Shown here piece after piece: positions 26,446 through 34,856 of a DNA stretch of 64,000 nucleotides (its first letter is position 1; the number at the start of each line of letters is the position of its first letter). The DNA lies in assembly GCA_027621365.1 (NCBI GenBank), contig JAQCBH010000008.1:1-64000 (forward strand). The letters are read 5' to 3'. The translations under genes were made by a program, and so were the position numbers. Below the pieces are notes generated by a model, which saw only the letters and a program-made list of their open reading frames with translations, was not told the DNA's origin and did no database searches. This DNA is from Bacteroidota bacterium (GTDB lineage: Bacteria; Bacteroidota; Bacteroidia; NS11-12g; UBA955).

Positions 26446-27522
26446 TTAGGCCGCTTGGCCTACAGCCTTCAAATGCGAAATGTGCGAACGAATGGCCGAA
26501 AAGAAGGTCGGGAATTCCTGGTAGCGAACTTGGAATTCCTCGCAGGTTTTCTTCACGATTTCGTTCAACTTGGGGTAGTGAACGTGACTGATTTTGGGGA
26601 ACAGGTGGTGTTCTACCTGGAAGTTCAATCCGCCCAACATCCAAGCCCAAAAACGGTTTTTAGTAGCAAAGTTTGACGTGGTTTGAACTTGATGCGAAGC
26701 CCAATCAGAAGGAACCGTGGTGAGCTCTTCGCTGCCGGTAATGAAATCCATGTTCTCCACGACGTGGGCCATTTGAAAGACCACGGTGATGAAGATTCCC
26801 GTAGTGAGTGCCAGGCACAGGTATCCGCCGATGGCGACGGGCCAACCCAAGTGGTAGGTGGGTAGAACCAAGAACAAGCCGATGTAAGCGATTTTGCTGC
26901 CCCAGAAGGCCACATGCCCCCAGCCACTGGTCTTTTCTTTCATGTCGCGAACGGCGATTTTACCGCTGAAGTACTTGACGAAATCTTGGTAGAAAATCCA
27001 AGCCAAGTAGGCAACCGAGTACAAAGGCCAAACGTAGATGTGCTGAAACTTGTGAAACCACTTGCGGGGTTGACCGGTGTTCATGCGCATCAGGGGTGCG
27101 GCATCGATGTCTTCGTCCACCCCGTTGATGTTGGTGAAAGAATGGTGAGCCACATTGTGCTTTTCGTGCCAGTAATGGGCATTTCCTCCCAATACATTCA
27201 AACTGTAGGCCATCAAATTGTTGACCCAGGTTTTTTGGCTGTAAGAACCGTGGGCTCCGTCGTGCATGACATTGAAACCAATGCCTGCAAAACTTACACC
27301 CATCAAAGCCGTCAACAAGATGTCGGCCCACAAAAAGCCGGGGTTGAAGAATACCCAAATGGTATAGGTACTGCTCAATAAGGCCACTAACACCAAAGTT
27401 TTGTGGTACAATTTCCAATTGCCGGTTGGGCGGAGATTGTTCTCTTGGAAATACTGGTCTATGCGCGAACGCAAAGTGGAGAAAAATTGGGCATTACGCC
27501 CTTCAAAACGTACCGTTTGCAT
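26446..27522 (-). CDS. fatty-acid/acyl-CoA desaturase, paralogue 2
   Basis: Predicted 358-aa di-iron desaturase with boxes HDGAHG (near 87), HNVAHH (near 121) and QVEHHLFP (near 302). It shares long stretches with the desaturase at 23228 (for example FNVMHD, AHYW/AHIW, NI-GVD/NI-GID). Start ATG 27522 follows a TACCTTTG box. Together with the MMPL gene, it runs opposite to desaturase 1, forming a tail-to-tail arrangement. Substrate chain length and position cannot be told from sequence. Confidence 0.88.
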   Translation of the reverse strand: MQTVRFEGRNAQFFSTLRSRIDQYFQENNLRPTGNWKLYHKTLVLVALLSSTYTIWVFFNPGFLWADILLTALMGVSFAGIGFNVMHDGAHGSYSQKTWVNNLMAYSLNVLGGNAHYWHEKHNVAHHSFTNINGVDEDIDAAPLMRMNTGQPRKWFHKFQHIYVWPLYSVAYLAWIFYQDFVKYFSGKIAVRDMKEKTSGWGHVAFWGSKIAYIGLFLVLPTYHLGWPVAIGGYLCLALTTGIFITVVFQMAHVVENMDFITGSEELTTVPSDWASHQVQTTSNFATKNRFWAWMLGGLNFQVEHHLFPKISHVHYPKLNEIVKKTCEEFQVRYQEFPTFFSAIRSHISHLKAVGQAA

Positions 27523-27536
27523 AACAATGGCTTGGC

Positions 27537-27544
27537 CAAAGGTA
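27537..27544 (-). promoter_or_regulatory. -7 box TACCTTTG for desaturase 2
   Basis: TAnnTTTG match on the minus strand, 14 nt before ATG 27522. Confidence 0.6.
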
Positions 27545-27573
27545 CGACCAAAGCGCTGAATTCAGTCTTAGTT

Positions 27574-28266
27574 TTAGAACAGAAATCCTAGACGAATGCC
27601 ACTGCGGTTGCCCAATTGCAAGCCCAATTGAGTGCCCAAATTTTGTTCATTGGTGGTCAATTTTCCGTTGTAGTCGACAGAGCTTTGTTGGTAGCCCAAA
27701 TGTTGAAAGCCCATCAATAGAGAGGTTTCTACGCCAACAAACAAGCGTTCTACCGGATAGAAATCAATGCCAGCTATGCCTGCTGCACCGGCTGAAAATC
27801 CTCCAGAAACCGATGAATTCAGATGGGCGCCGTCAGTGAAATTCAAGCCATCGACTGTGTTGGTGGCATCAAATTCAGAATATTCCGTGCCGAAGACCAG
27901 TTCTCCTCCGTAGTAGGCCGATAGTCGAGGGTTGTTTCCAGTGTGTTTTTCGAGACCCAGCGCCAGTTGAAGGCTGTATTGGGTGATGTTTCGTTCGCTC
28001 ACTTGCAAGGGAGCAAAGGTGATGGAGCTTCTCTCATTGGCGAAAGTGGGAGCTAGGCGGGCTCTGTAGGCCCAGTTGTGTTGGTCATTGAGGCTGAAAT
28101 AGCGCAGTTTGATTTCTTCCATGTTGAAACGCAAAGGTGCTGATCCCGTTTGCCACAAAAGGGTGCCTTCTAAGCTCCAATCGCCGTTCACGGGCTTGTA
28201 GTTTTGGCCCTGAGCGGTCGCCATCAACAGGCAAAGGCCTGTGCTCAACAATAGTCGTCTAACCAT
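27574..28266 (-). CDS. outer-membrane beta-barrel-like protein
   Basis: Predicted 230-aa exported protein of unknown function. ATG 28266 gives a signal peptide (LLLSTGLCLLMATAQGQ). The remainder alternates polar and hydrophobic residues with many Gly/Tyr/aromatic strand ends and finishes in a phenylalanine (IRLGFLF), a typical outer-membrane insertion signal. Likely an 8- to 10-stranded barrel similar to Bacteroidota 'outer membrane beta-barrel' proteins. Divergent from a second barrel-like gene at 28323. Confidence 0.65.
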   Translation of the reverse strand: MVRRLLLSTGLCLLMATAQGQNYKPVNGDWSLEGTLLWQTGSAPLRFNMEEIKLRYFSLNDQHNWAYRARLAPTFANERSSITFAPLQVSERNITQYSLQLALGLEKHTGNNPRLSAYYGGELVFGTEYSEFDATNTVDGLNFTDGAHLNSSVSGGFSAGAAGIAGIDFYPVERLFVGVETSLLMGFQHLGYQQSSVDYNGKLTTNEQNLGTQLGLQLGNRSGIRLGFLF

Positions 28267-28305
28267 GTTGTGAATATCGCTCAACAAGGGGATTTTTAGG
28301 CTATT

Positions 28306-28313
28306 TATCTTTG
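28306..28313 (+). promoter_or_regulatory. -7 box TATCTTTG for gene 28323
   Basis: TAnnTTTG match 9 nt before ATG 28323; eliminates the in-frame upstream start at 28311, which lies within the box. Confidence 0.65.
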
Positions 28314-28322
28314 AGCGGTTCG

Positions 28323-28943
28323 ATGCGCAGACTGATTTTGACAATGGTATGTTGGCTGAACGGCTCCTTGTGGGCTCAGTCTGACTCCGTTTGGGCGCTG
28401 AGTCATTGGAGAGATACCCTGCGATCGTCTTTTTGCCAGCCCGCTTACCCTAGTGGCGGATTGGACTCCCGAAGAAGCTACTTGGCCGGTTTGCCGGTTA
28501 CCATACAGGGCATCAGGGCGGGAGTAGACATGGGAGCAGCGGGATTGTATTTGGGTTATTACCATTGCCCTTATTCCCGGGTTGAATCCCAATCGGAATT
28601 TCGGTACCGCTATGTCTCGGCGAGTTTGGATTATCGACTCCACGATTCCTGGCGCTGGCAGTTGTGGGGCATTGCGCAGCTCGGCTTAGGGGCCTATTCC
28701 CAGCGGGACTTGCAGGGCCTTGAACTTTCAAGTGGCGCTATACTTCCTGTTGAGGTATCGGTGTTGGCGTCCGTTCGCATTGCGCGCTACTTCGGAGTTA
28801 CCGGAGCCATTGGCGCCCGCGTAGCGGGCGGTACCTATTTCTCAGGGCCCATTTACACCTATGGATTGAAGATTTATGGGGGAACGCTTTGGTCTGATTT
28901 GAAAAAAGAATGCCCGGGGTGTATACCCCGGGCATTGCGATGA
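28323..28943 (+). CDS. exported hypothetical protein, probable small beta-barrel
   Basis: Predicted 206-aa protein not recognised as a named family. Signal peptide residues 1-19 (LNGSLWAQ). Gly/Tyr-rich amphipathic strands (GAAGLYLGYYHCPYS, YRYVSASLDYRLHDSWRW) suggest an outer-membrane barrel or beta-sandwich. The last codons (KKECPGCIPRALR) coincide with a 12-bp perfect hairpin that is the terminator of the convergent gene, so the C-terminus may have been shaped by that structure rather than by protein function. Confidence 0.55.
   Translation: MRRLILTMVCWLNGSLWAQSDSVWALSHWRDTLRSSFCQPAYPSGGLDSRRSYLAGLPVTIQGIRAGVDMGAAGLYLGYYHCPYSRVESQSEFRYRYVSASLDYRLHDSWRWQLWGIAQLGLGAYSQRDLQGLELSSGAILPVEVSVLASVRIARYFGVTGAIGARVAGGTYFSGPIYTYGLKIYGGTLWSDLKKECPGCIPRALR
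28901..28936 (-). terminator. terminator of the TlpA-like gene inside the convergent CDS
   Basis: Perfect 12-bp stem (28909-28920 / 28925-28936) with a GTAT loop; on the minus strand it is followed by CTTTTTTC (28908-28901). It lies about 45 nt beyond the TlpA-like gene's stop codon, within the 3' coding end of the plus-strand gene 28323-28943. There is no T tract on the plus strand. Confidence 0.75.
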
Positions 28944-28980
28944 TCACTGACCTGCCGGTTTCGCAGGCCTGAGTGTACGA

Positions 28981-30699
28981 TTATTCGGCTTTTTGCTTCG
29001 CCTTTTCAATGGCGTCCAAATGGCCAATGAATTCGGCAATTTTCTCTACATCGATTCGATTGGCGGCTACGTTGCGATTGCCATCCAAAATGTAAATGGT
29101 GGGAGAAGCAATGACATAGTACGCAAACAAGTTTTGCTTCATGAATTCCGATTGAACTTTGTCGCGAATTAGGTGAGTCCATTCGCTCATTTCAGGGTGG
29201 GCAGCCAAGTAGTCCATCCATTCCTGGCGTTTATCGCCTGAGCTTAAGGCAATCACTTTCCAACCCTTGTCTTTGTTCTCGGCGTAGATCTTGGCCAACT
29301 TCGGCATCACCTCTTTGCAGTGGCCGCAAGCGGGGTCCCAGAAAATCATGATGGTATAGGGAGCTTGAATGCTGTAAGTGTTGACCCAGTTGCCATTCTG
29401 GTCTTGCAACTCCAATGGAGGTGCTTTTGCGCCGATCACTGTATGAGCGCGGCGGTAGGCATTTTCGCACATCTTGCTGATGGTATTGGAATCGGCCCAC
29501 CAGGCTTTTCCGCGGCAGTAGGTGTTCAAGGCCAGGTAAACAAATACCTTGTCCTGACCCATGATGTTGCTGGACTCAAATCGATTGGTCAAGTACCAAG
29601 TGATGTATTTTTCCATCTCAACCGTTCCAGCGGTTTTGTTCAATAAGAATTCGCAAACCTGTATGCAAGAATCGGGATCGGGTAGAATGAGTTTGTCGAA
29701 GTAGAAATCCATTTTCTGCTTCATGATGTTCACGGGCATGCGAACCAATCCTTCTTCATTGAAGTCGATGTGGTCCCAATAATGGGTTTTGTACCATTGG
29801 TAGGGGAAGCTGCTATCAGCTTCTCCTTCTTCATTGACAGGATAGTAGTCGGGATAGGGAACATCCACCATGCTGTATAGGAATCTCGCCAGCAAGGAAC
29901 TGGGGTTGTTTTTGATGAAGGCTACATCAAATCCTTCTTTTTCCAAAAGCAACGTACGACGCTTTTCTTCCAAGGCTTTTTTCTGCTCGGGCAAGGTGTC
30001 GATTTTCATTTGATCATCGACGGCGATGAGTTTTTCAATCACGGCTGTTTTGCCTTTTTGATAATTGACAAAACGCAGGTTCTCTTCTGAGCCTGTGACT
30101 TTCATGTTGGGGTAGTATTCTCCGGTAAAGAAAGCCGTGTCGGTTTCGATGAGGAACTCCTGATCGTCGTCAATCATGAATTCGAAATAGCCCTGCTTTT
30201 GGGGCATTACAAACAAATACATACCGCGCTGCAGGAGTTGAGTTCCGGTAAAAGTGGCGATGCCTTTTTTGTCTACAAAGGCAGTGTCGCGAAGGTATTT
30301 GCCTCCTATGTGGTGATCAGCCAAATAAACCTCGTCGCCTTGTTGCAAACCGTTGATCTTGAATTGCAGGGTGTAAATGCCTGCGGCTCGGCCGTTCCAT
30401 TGCGCACTGTCTTTCAGTTTGGGGTAAACGCCGATGCCGTTGACCATCTGCTTGGGACGGGGCGATTGGTAAGGATTGACCAAATGGGCATAGGGATCCA
30501 AAACGGGGTTGACGCTAGGTACAGCGAATTCTTCGTTGGAAACGAATTCCTGCACAACCACTTCCTCTTCGACATCTGGGGCGGCTTCCACCACAGGTTC
30601 TGGACTGGCGTTTTTCTTCTTTTTCGGGGTTTGAGCCTCTAGGCTCAAGCTGGTTAAACCTGAAATCAGGCCGGTCAATAGTAGAATTCTACGCGTCAT
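28981..30699 (-). CDS. exported TlpA/ResA-like thioredoxin-fold protein with DUF4369/DUF5106-like regions
   Basis: Predicted 572-aa periplasmic protein. ATG 30699 gives a signal peptide ending SLEAQ; residues 25-60 are a Lys/Glu/Pro-rich linker. Residues ~100-190 resemble the beta-rich DUF4369 domain, ~200-410 are helical (DUF5106-like), and the C-terminal ~150 residues form a thioredoxin domain with the CxxC motif in FWDPACGHCKEVMPKL (near 455) and cis-Pro in YYVIASPTIYILDG. Such Bacteroidota proteins act in periplasmic disulfide exchange. Monocistronic, with a terminator overlapping the convergent gene. Confidence 0.82.
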   Translation of the reverse strand: MTRRILLLTGLISGLTSLSLEAQTPKKKKNASPEPVVEAAPDVEEEVVVQEFVSNEEFAVPSVNPVLDPYAHLVNPYQSPRPKQMVNGIGVYPKLKDSAQWNGRAAGIYTLQFKINGLQQGDEVYLADHHIGGKYLRDTAFVDKKGIATFTGTQLLQRGMYLFVMPQKQGYFEFMIDDDQEFLIETDTAFFTGEYYPNMKVTGSEENLRFVNYQKGKTAVIEKLIAVDDQMKIDTLPEQKKALEEKRRTLLLEKEGFDVAFIKNNPSSLLARFLYSMVDVPYPDYYPVNEEGEADSSFPYQWYKTHYWDHIDFNEEGLVRMPVNIMKQKMDFYFDKLILPDPDSCIQVCEFLLNKTAGTVEMEKYITWYLTNRFESSNIMGQDKVFVYLALNTYCRGKAWWADSNTISKMCENAYRRAHTVIGAKAPPLELQDQNGNWVNTYSIQAPYTIMIFWDPACGHCKEVMPKLAKIYAENKDKGWKVIALSSGDKRQEWMDYLAAHPEMSEWTHLIRDKVQSEFMKQNLFAYYVIASPTIYILDGNRNVAANRIDVEKIAEFIGHLDAIEKAKQKAE

Positions 30700-30753
30700 A
30701 AGCAACAAATCTCGTGGGTATTGACAAAATTTGTTCCAAAATGTGGCTTGAAG

Positions 30754-31089
30754 ATGGCAGAATCTGAATTTTATCAAAATGTCTATGATTTGGTCAGGCA
30801 AATTCCTGAGGGAAGGGTGTGCACCTATGGGTTGATTGCACGATACTTGGGTTCAGGCCGAAGCAGCCGCTTGGTGGGCTGGGCCATGAATGCTTGCCAC
30901 GGCCAACCTGCTCCTGTGCCCGCTCATAGGGTGGTGAATCGCATGGGGATGCTCAGCGGTAAAGCGCATTTTCAAACGCCTACTCTCATGCAGGAGCTGT
31001 TGGAAAAGGAAGGGATTGTAGTCGTAGATGACCAGATCCAGAACTTCGAATCCCTCTTGTGGGATCCCTTCGTTGAACTGTCGGTTTAG
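30754..31089 (+). CDS. alkyltransferase-like protein (MGMT family, no active-site Cys)
   Basis: Predicted 111-aa DNA-binding repair protein. The MGMT DNA-binding fold is clear (IPEGRVCTYGLIARYLG; GWAMNAC), but the alkyl-acceptor motif PCHR reads PAHRV, so the acceptor Cys is Ala. This makes it an alkyltransferase-like (ATL) protein, which binds O6-alkylguanine and flags it for nucleotide excision repair instead of repairing it directly. Most ATLs I know have Trp at this place, so Ala is a variant. Start ATG 30754. The stop overlaps the convergent RluA-type gene by 4 nt. Confidence 0.85.
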   Translation: MAESEFYQNVYDLVRQIPEGRVCTYGLIARYLGSGRSSRLVGWAMNACHGQPAPVPAHRVVNRMGMLSGKAHFQTPTLMQELLEKEGIVVVDDQIQNFESLLWDPFVELSV

Positions 31090-31790
31090 CGCTTTTTGTC
31101 GGCCGTTTTGTGGTAGGCCGAAAAGAGTTCCCACCACTGGGCGCGGGGCAGGGGTGCTGTCACGTCGATGGGCTCGGCCACTTTCGAGGCATGAGGGCTC
31201 ATCAATCGGTAAGAATGCAAGGCAATGCTTCGATCGGGCAAGGCTTCTTTGGCTCCGTATTTGAGGTCGCCGACAATGGGACAGCCCGCTTTGCTCAACT
31301 GTACCCGTATTTGGTGAAAGCGACCGGTTTCCAATCGAATCTCGTAGTAGAATCGGCCCGCATAGTTGGCCAACAATTTGTAATGCAAGATGGCCGACTT
31401 GGCTCCCGGTTTTGGAGACTTGTAAGCGATGGCTTTGTGGGTCAGGCTGTCTTTGCCCACGTAGTGAATCAGGGTGCCTTCCTCTTGGGGTAACTCATAG
31501 AGGGTGATGGCGCGGTACACTTTCTGGTTTTGCTTGTTGCGGAAGACCTCATTCATGCGAGCCAAAGCCTTGCTGGTTTTGGCTAAAACGACGGCTCCGC
31601 TAACCGGGCGGTCGAGTCGGTGTACGAGTCCAACAAAGGCGGCACCTGGTTTTCCTGCTTTTTCGGCTATGTAGCGCTCGGCCCATTCCAACAAGTGTGG
31701 ATCGCCCGTTTGGTCGCCCTGAACAGGCAGTCCAGCAGGTTTGTTTACGATCAATAAATGGTTGTCTTCAAATAAAACCTGTACCTGCAT
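31086..31790 (-). CDS. RluA-family RNA pseudouridine synthase
   Basis: Predicted 234-aa synthase isomerising uridine in rRNA or tRNA. It carries VNKPAGLPVQG and the catalytic motif HRLDRPVSG with Asp60, plus RLETGRFHQIRVQL. No S4 domain is present, and the short length fits RluA/RluC-type single-domain members (YciL/RsuA excluded). The exact target cannot be told. Promoter box 4 nt upstream of the ATG. Confidence 0.9.
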   Translation of the reverse strand: MQVQVLFEDNHLLIVNKPAGLPVQGDQTGDPHLLEWAERYIAEKAGKPGAAFVGLVHRLDRPVSGAVVLAKTSKALARMNEVFRNKQNQKVYRAITLYELPQEEGTLIHYVGKDSLTHKAIAYKSPKPGAKSAILHYKLLANYAGRFYYEIRLETGRFHQIRVQLSKAGCPIVGDLKYGAKEALPDRSIALHSYRLMSPHASKVAEPIDVTAPLPRAQWWELFSAYHKTADKKR

Positions 31791-31794
31791 GGGG

Positions 31795-31802
31795 CAAAGG
31801 TA
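31795..31802 (-). promoter_or_regulatory. -7 box TACCTTTG for the RluA-family gene
   Basis: TAnnTTTG match on the minus strand, 4 nt before ATG 31790; leaderless layout, back-to-back with the MATE promoter 20 nt away. Confidence 0.65.
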
Positions 31803-31822
31803 CTACGGGAATGCCAATGCCC

Positions 31823-31830
31823 TATTTTTG
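31823..31830 (+). promoter_or_regulatory. -7 box TATTTTTG deciding a GTG start for MATE
   Basis: TAnnTTTG match ending 7 nt before GTG 31838. In-frame ATGs at 31811 and 31817 lie upstream of the box and so would not be transcribed from it. Confidence 0.6.
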
Positions 31831-31837
31831 CGCCGCT

Positions 31838-33196
31838 GTGAAATCCAAATTGTCTGCTTTGTACGCCGAGCACATCAAGCCCATGTTGGCTTTGGCATGG
31901 CCCATCATTTTGGGACAATTGGGAATGATACTCATGGGTGTGGCCGACACCTTGATGGTGGGTCGCCTGGGTTCAGCCGCCTTAGCGAGCGCCAATCAGG
32001 CCAACAACCTGTTCTTCATGGTATGCGGTTTGACCTTTGGCGTTTTGTTTTCGGTCTCGACCTTGGTTAGCATCAAGATTGGCGCCGGCAAGATGAAAGA
32101 AGTTTTCATGACTTACCGTGCGGGCCTTTGGGTTTCAGCCATTTTGGCGCTGGTTCAAACGGTGATTCTTCAGTTGGCCGTGCATCGATTCGACTGGTTC
32201 GGTCAGAGTCAGGAAGTCAACGCTCTCACCCCCTCGTACTTGAGCATTCTGACCTGGAGCATTTACCCCATGTTGCTCTATGTCACTATGAAGCAATTCA
32301 CCGATGGCTTGGGATTTACTCGGCTGTCGATGTACATCACCTTCGGCGGGTTAGGGGCCAATGTGCTCCTGAATTACGCTTTCATTTATGGGCACTGGGG
32401 AATTCCTGCCATGGGTTTGGATGGCGCCGGATACGCCACTTTCCTGTCGCGTTTGTTGATGCTCGGAGCCAGTTGGTGGCTCATTCGCAAACACTCGGCC
32501 TTGCAGCCTTACCGGCCCGATCAAGCTGCAGCTTGGCGTGATGTTTGGGCGGAAACGCGTCAAATTTGGACCATAGGCCTGCCATTGGCCTTGCAAACCT
32601 TTGCAGAATGGGCCTGTTTTGGAATCTCCGGCATCATGGTGGGCTGGTTAGGAAAACACCCACATGCTGCTCATACTGTGGCCCTGAATGTGGCTTCCTT
32701 TACCTTCATGGTGGCCTCGGGTTTTGCCATCGCCGGTTCCATTGTCGCGGGCAATGCCTACGGCGAACAGAACCGGGAAAAACTGCGCAAAACCGGCCAT
32801 GCTGTACTTCTGGTTTTGGCCCTTTTTGAAGTGGTGAATGCGCTGGCGTTCGTGGTCTTTGCTCGACCCCTGGCACGCCTGTATTCGGTCGAAGAACCCG
32901 TGATGCCCTATATCTTGCCCTTATTGATGTTGGCGGCCATTTTTCAATTGGCCGATGGCATCCAAGCCGGCGGCATGAATTTGCTTCGCGGCATCAAAGA
33001 TGTGCGCTGGTCGGGCGCTATTTCTGTGCTGAGTTACTGGGTGGTAAGCCTGCCTTTGTCTTACGGTTTGGGCATTTATTTGGACTGGGGAGTCAGCGGG
33101 ATTTGGCTCGGATTCACCGTCGGATTGTTCGTGGCTGCCCTGCTTTCTGTACGCCGTTTTTATTTGCAATTGAATCGTCTGACCTTTGAGGTTTAA
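31838..33196 (+). CDS. MATE-family multidrug/Na+ efflux transporter
   Basis: Predicted 452-aa inner-membrane antiporter with about 12 TM helices. The first helix includes LALAWPIILGQLGMILMGVADTLMVGRLG, a hallmark of MATE (NorM) proteins, and the two halves repeat the pattern (IGLPLALQTFAEWACFGISG near 245). Exports cationic compounds driven by Na+ or H+. Start placed at GTG 31838 (MKSKLSALYAEH) on the basis of the promoter box; longer annotation from 31811 is possible. Divergent from the RluA-type gene. Confidence 0.88.
   Translation: MKSKLSALYAEHIKPMLALAWPIILGQLGMILMGVADTLMVGRLGSAALASANQANNLFFMVCGLTFGVLFSVSTLVSIKIGAGKMKEVFMTYRAGLWVSAILALVQTVILQLAVHRFDWFGQSQEVNALTPSYLSILTWSIYPMLLYVTMKQFTDGLGFTRLSMYITFGGLGANVLLNYAFIYGHWGIPAMGLDGAGYATFLSRLLMLGASWWLIRKHSALQPYRPDQAAAWRDVWAETRQIWTIGLPLALQTFAEWACFGISGIMVGWLGKHPHAAHTVALNVASFTFMVASGFAIAGSIVAGNAYGEQNREKLRKTGHAVLLVLALFEVVNALAFVVFARPLARLYSVEEPVMPYILPLLMLAAIFQLADGIQAGGMNLLRGIKDVRWSGAISVLSYWVVSLPLSYGLGIYLDWGVSGIWLGFTVGLFVAALLSVRRFYLQLNRLTFEV
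33181..33188 (+). promoter_or_regulatory. -7-like box GACCTTTG within the 3' end of the MATE gene
   Basis: GACCTTTG ends 9 nt before ATG 33198, overlapping the last codons of the MATE gene. Same variant as at mnmA and yjdM. Confidence 0.4.
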
Positions 33197-33197
33197 G

Positions 33198-34034
33198 ATG
33201 AAACGAATCTTCATAGCTGCGGTCATGCTTGTTAGCGGGTCCGCTGTTGTTGCCCAATCCAATTCCAAGGCCCAATACAAGTGGGACAATCAACTAACGG
33301 CTTTCGCTGCTCCCACACGGAACCACCGATTGTTGACGGGTGTCACTCCGGCTCCTCGACAATCCTTGTATACCGAGGCTAGCCTTCGTGATTCTTTCGC
33401 TCAATGCGACCAAACCATGCGTAGCAGCAACTTGGGATTGCGAATCACCAAGAAGAAAAGCAGTTACCAGTCCTTCAGTTTGGGATTGTCCTTTTCTAGA
33501 TTTGGTTTTGAACGCCTGTATGAGGGGGAGATTTTTGGCTATGAAGTACACCCCGATGTGGGCATTTACGAAAGCTTGGTTCAAGGGCCGCAAACTTCTG
33601 TGATCTACCAGCATCGAAGCACTTATTTGGAGATTCAGGCTGATTGGCACCGTCGCATTGATGGGCCGTCCTTTCATTTGGATAAGGCCAGTTTGTGGGC
33701 ATTTGGCGGTGTAGCGCCCATGGTGCTTTTGCAGCATGCCCAGCACATTGAAACGGTGGGCTTTGCCATGATAACGGGATCTGAATTTGTGGTCGATGAA
33801 CTGCAAATGCAATTGGGTGCCGATGATACGCCCTACTACATTCGTGCGAAGACATCTGAAATCAACTTGGCCCTTCGCGGCGGATTGCGCTGGGAATACG
33901 AACTCGATCCCGCTGTTCGATTGCATTTTCAGCCCAGCTTTTCGGCCTTGTGTTGGTCACCTGCTTATGGAACCCAAACCTACTTGCCGGTTCAATTGGC
34001 TATGGAGTTCGGGGTGATTTTGCCTTTGAACTAA
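33198..34034 (+). CDS. exported hypothetical protein
   Basis: Predicted 278-aa protein, not recognised. Signal peptide residues 1-20 (VSGSAVVAQ). The rest is strand-rich (SYQSFSLGLSFSRFGFERLY; TYLEIQADWHRRI) and ends LAMEFGVILPLN, compatible with an outer-membrane or surface beta protein. Begins 1 nt after the MATE stop codon, followed by a bidirectional terminator shared with the sdh operon. Confidence 0.6.
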   Translation: MKRIFIAAVMLVSGSAVVAQSNSKAQYKWDNQLTAFAAPTRNHRLLTGVTPAPRQSLYTEASLRDSFAQCDQTMRSSNLGLRITKKKSSYQSFSLGLSFSRFGFERLYEGEIFGYEVHPDVGIYESLVQGPQTSVIYQHRSTYLEIQADWHRRIDGPSFHLDKASLWAFGGVAPMVLLQHAQHIETVGFAMITGSEFVVDELQMQLGADDTPYYIRAKTSEINLALRGGLRWEYELDPAVRLHFQPSFSALCWSPAYGTQTYLPVQLAMEFGVILPLN

Positions 34035-34036
34035 TA

Positions 34037-34062
34037 AAAAAAGCCACCTTCGGGTGGCTTTT
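34037..34062. terminator. bidirectional terminator between gene 33198 and sdhB
   Basis: Perfect 11-bp stem AAAAAGCCACC / GGTGGCTTTTT with a TTCG tetraloop. T tracts occur on both strands, so it can stop both convergent transcripts. Confidence 0.93.
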
Positions 34063-34085
34063 TGAATACTTAAAAGTAGGAAGGT

Positions 34086-34841
34086 TTAGCGCCCTTTCAA
34101 TTTGGCGCTGGTGTATTCGCGGTTGAGGGTCGCAATGACGCTCAATGGAATTTCTTTGGGGCATTCTGCGGCACAAGCGCCGGTGTTGGTGCAAGCACCA
34201 AACCCTTCCGCATCCATTTGGTTGACCATGGCTACCACGCGGCTTTCGCGCTCCGCTTGGCCCTGGGGCAACAAGGACAACTGGGTGACCTTGGCTCCGA
34301 CAAACAACATGGCAGAAGCGTTTTTGCAAGCGCTTACGCAAGCTCCGCATCCGATGCAAGTGGCGGCCTCGAAGGCTTTGTCAGCCGTGTCTTTGGGGAT
34401 CAATACGCTGTTGGCGTCAACGGCATTACCGGTGTTCACCGATACATAGCCACCGGCGGCAATGATGCGGTCAAACGCACCGCGATCGACGCTCAAATCC
34501 TTGATGACAGGGAAAGCGCTGGCTCTCCAGGGTTCGACCACGACGGTATCGCCATCGCTGAAGCTGCGCATGTGCAATTGGCAAGTGGTGACACCCTGCT
34601 TGGGCCCGTGAGGACGGCCATTGATGACCATGCTGCACATGCCACAGATGCCCTCGCGGCAGTCGTGATCAAAGGCAACGGGTTCGCCACCTTCTTCGAT
34701 GATCTGTTCGTTGAGTACGTCCATCATCTCCAGGAAGCTCATGTCAGGGCTGGCCTGAACCTTATAGGTTTCAAAAGAACCTGTGTTTTGGTCGCTGGGT
34801 TGGCGCCAAACTTTGAGGTTGATATTCATGTTTTCGCTCAT
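34086..34841 (-). CDS. sdhB: succinate dehydrogenase/fumarate reductase iron-sulfur subunit
   Basis: Predicted 251-aa subunit of complex II carrying electrons from SdhA flavin to menaquinone. All cluster ligands are visible: 2Fe-2S motif CREGICGMC (near 64), then [13 protein letters not shown] and [15 protein letters not shown] for the 4Fe-4S and 3Fe-4S clusters. ATG 34841 gives [12 protein letters not shown], as in related Bacteroidota proteins. Third gene of sdhC-sdhA-sdhB; 15 nt separate it from sdhA. Confidence 0.96.
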   Translation of the reverse strand: MSENMNINLKVWRQPSDQNTGSFETYKVQASPDMSFLEMMDVLNEQIIEEGGEPVAFDHDCREGICGMCSMVINGRPHGPKQGVTTCQLHMRSFSDGDTVVVEPWRASAFPVIKDLSVDRGAFDRIIAAGGYVSVNTGNAVDANSVLIPKDTADKAFEAATCIGCGACVSACKNASAMLFVGAKVTQLSLLPQGQAERESRVVAMVNQMDAEGFGACTNTGACAAECPKEIPLSVIATLNREYTSAKLKGR

Positions 34842-34856
34842 AACGATTCCTTTCAA

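Noticed and set aside
28951-28967. Second hairpin CCTGC...GCAGG as a terminator for gene 28323
   Set aside because: Only 5 bp, no T tract.
31697-31837. N-terminal extension of the MATE gene (from 31697 or 31811)
   Set aside because: The extension overlaps the RluA gene antisense and both promoters; a TATTTTTG box followed by GTG 31838 gives a normal MATE N-terminus.
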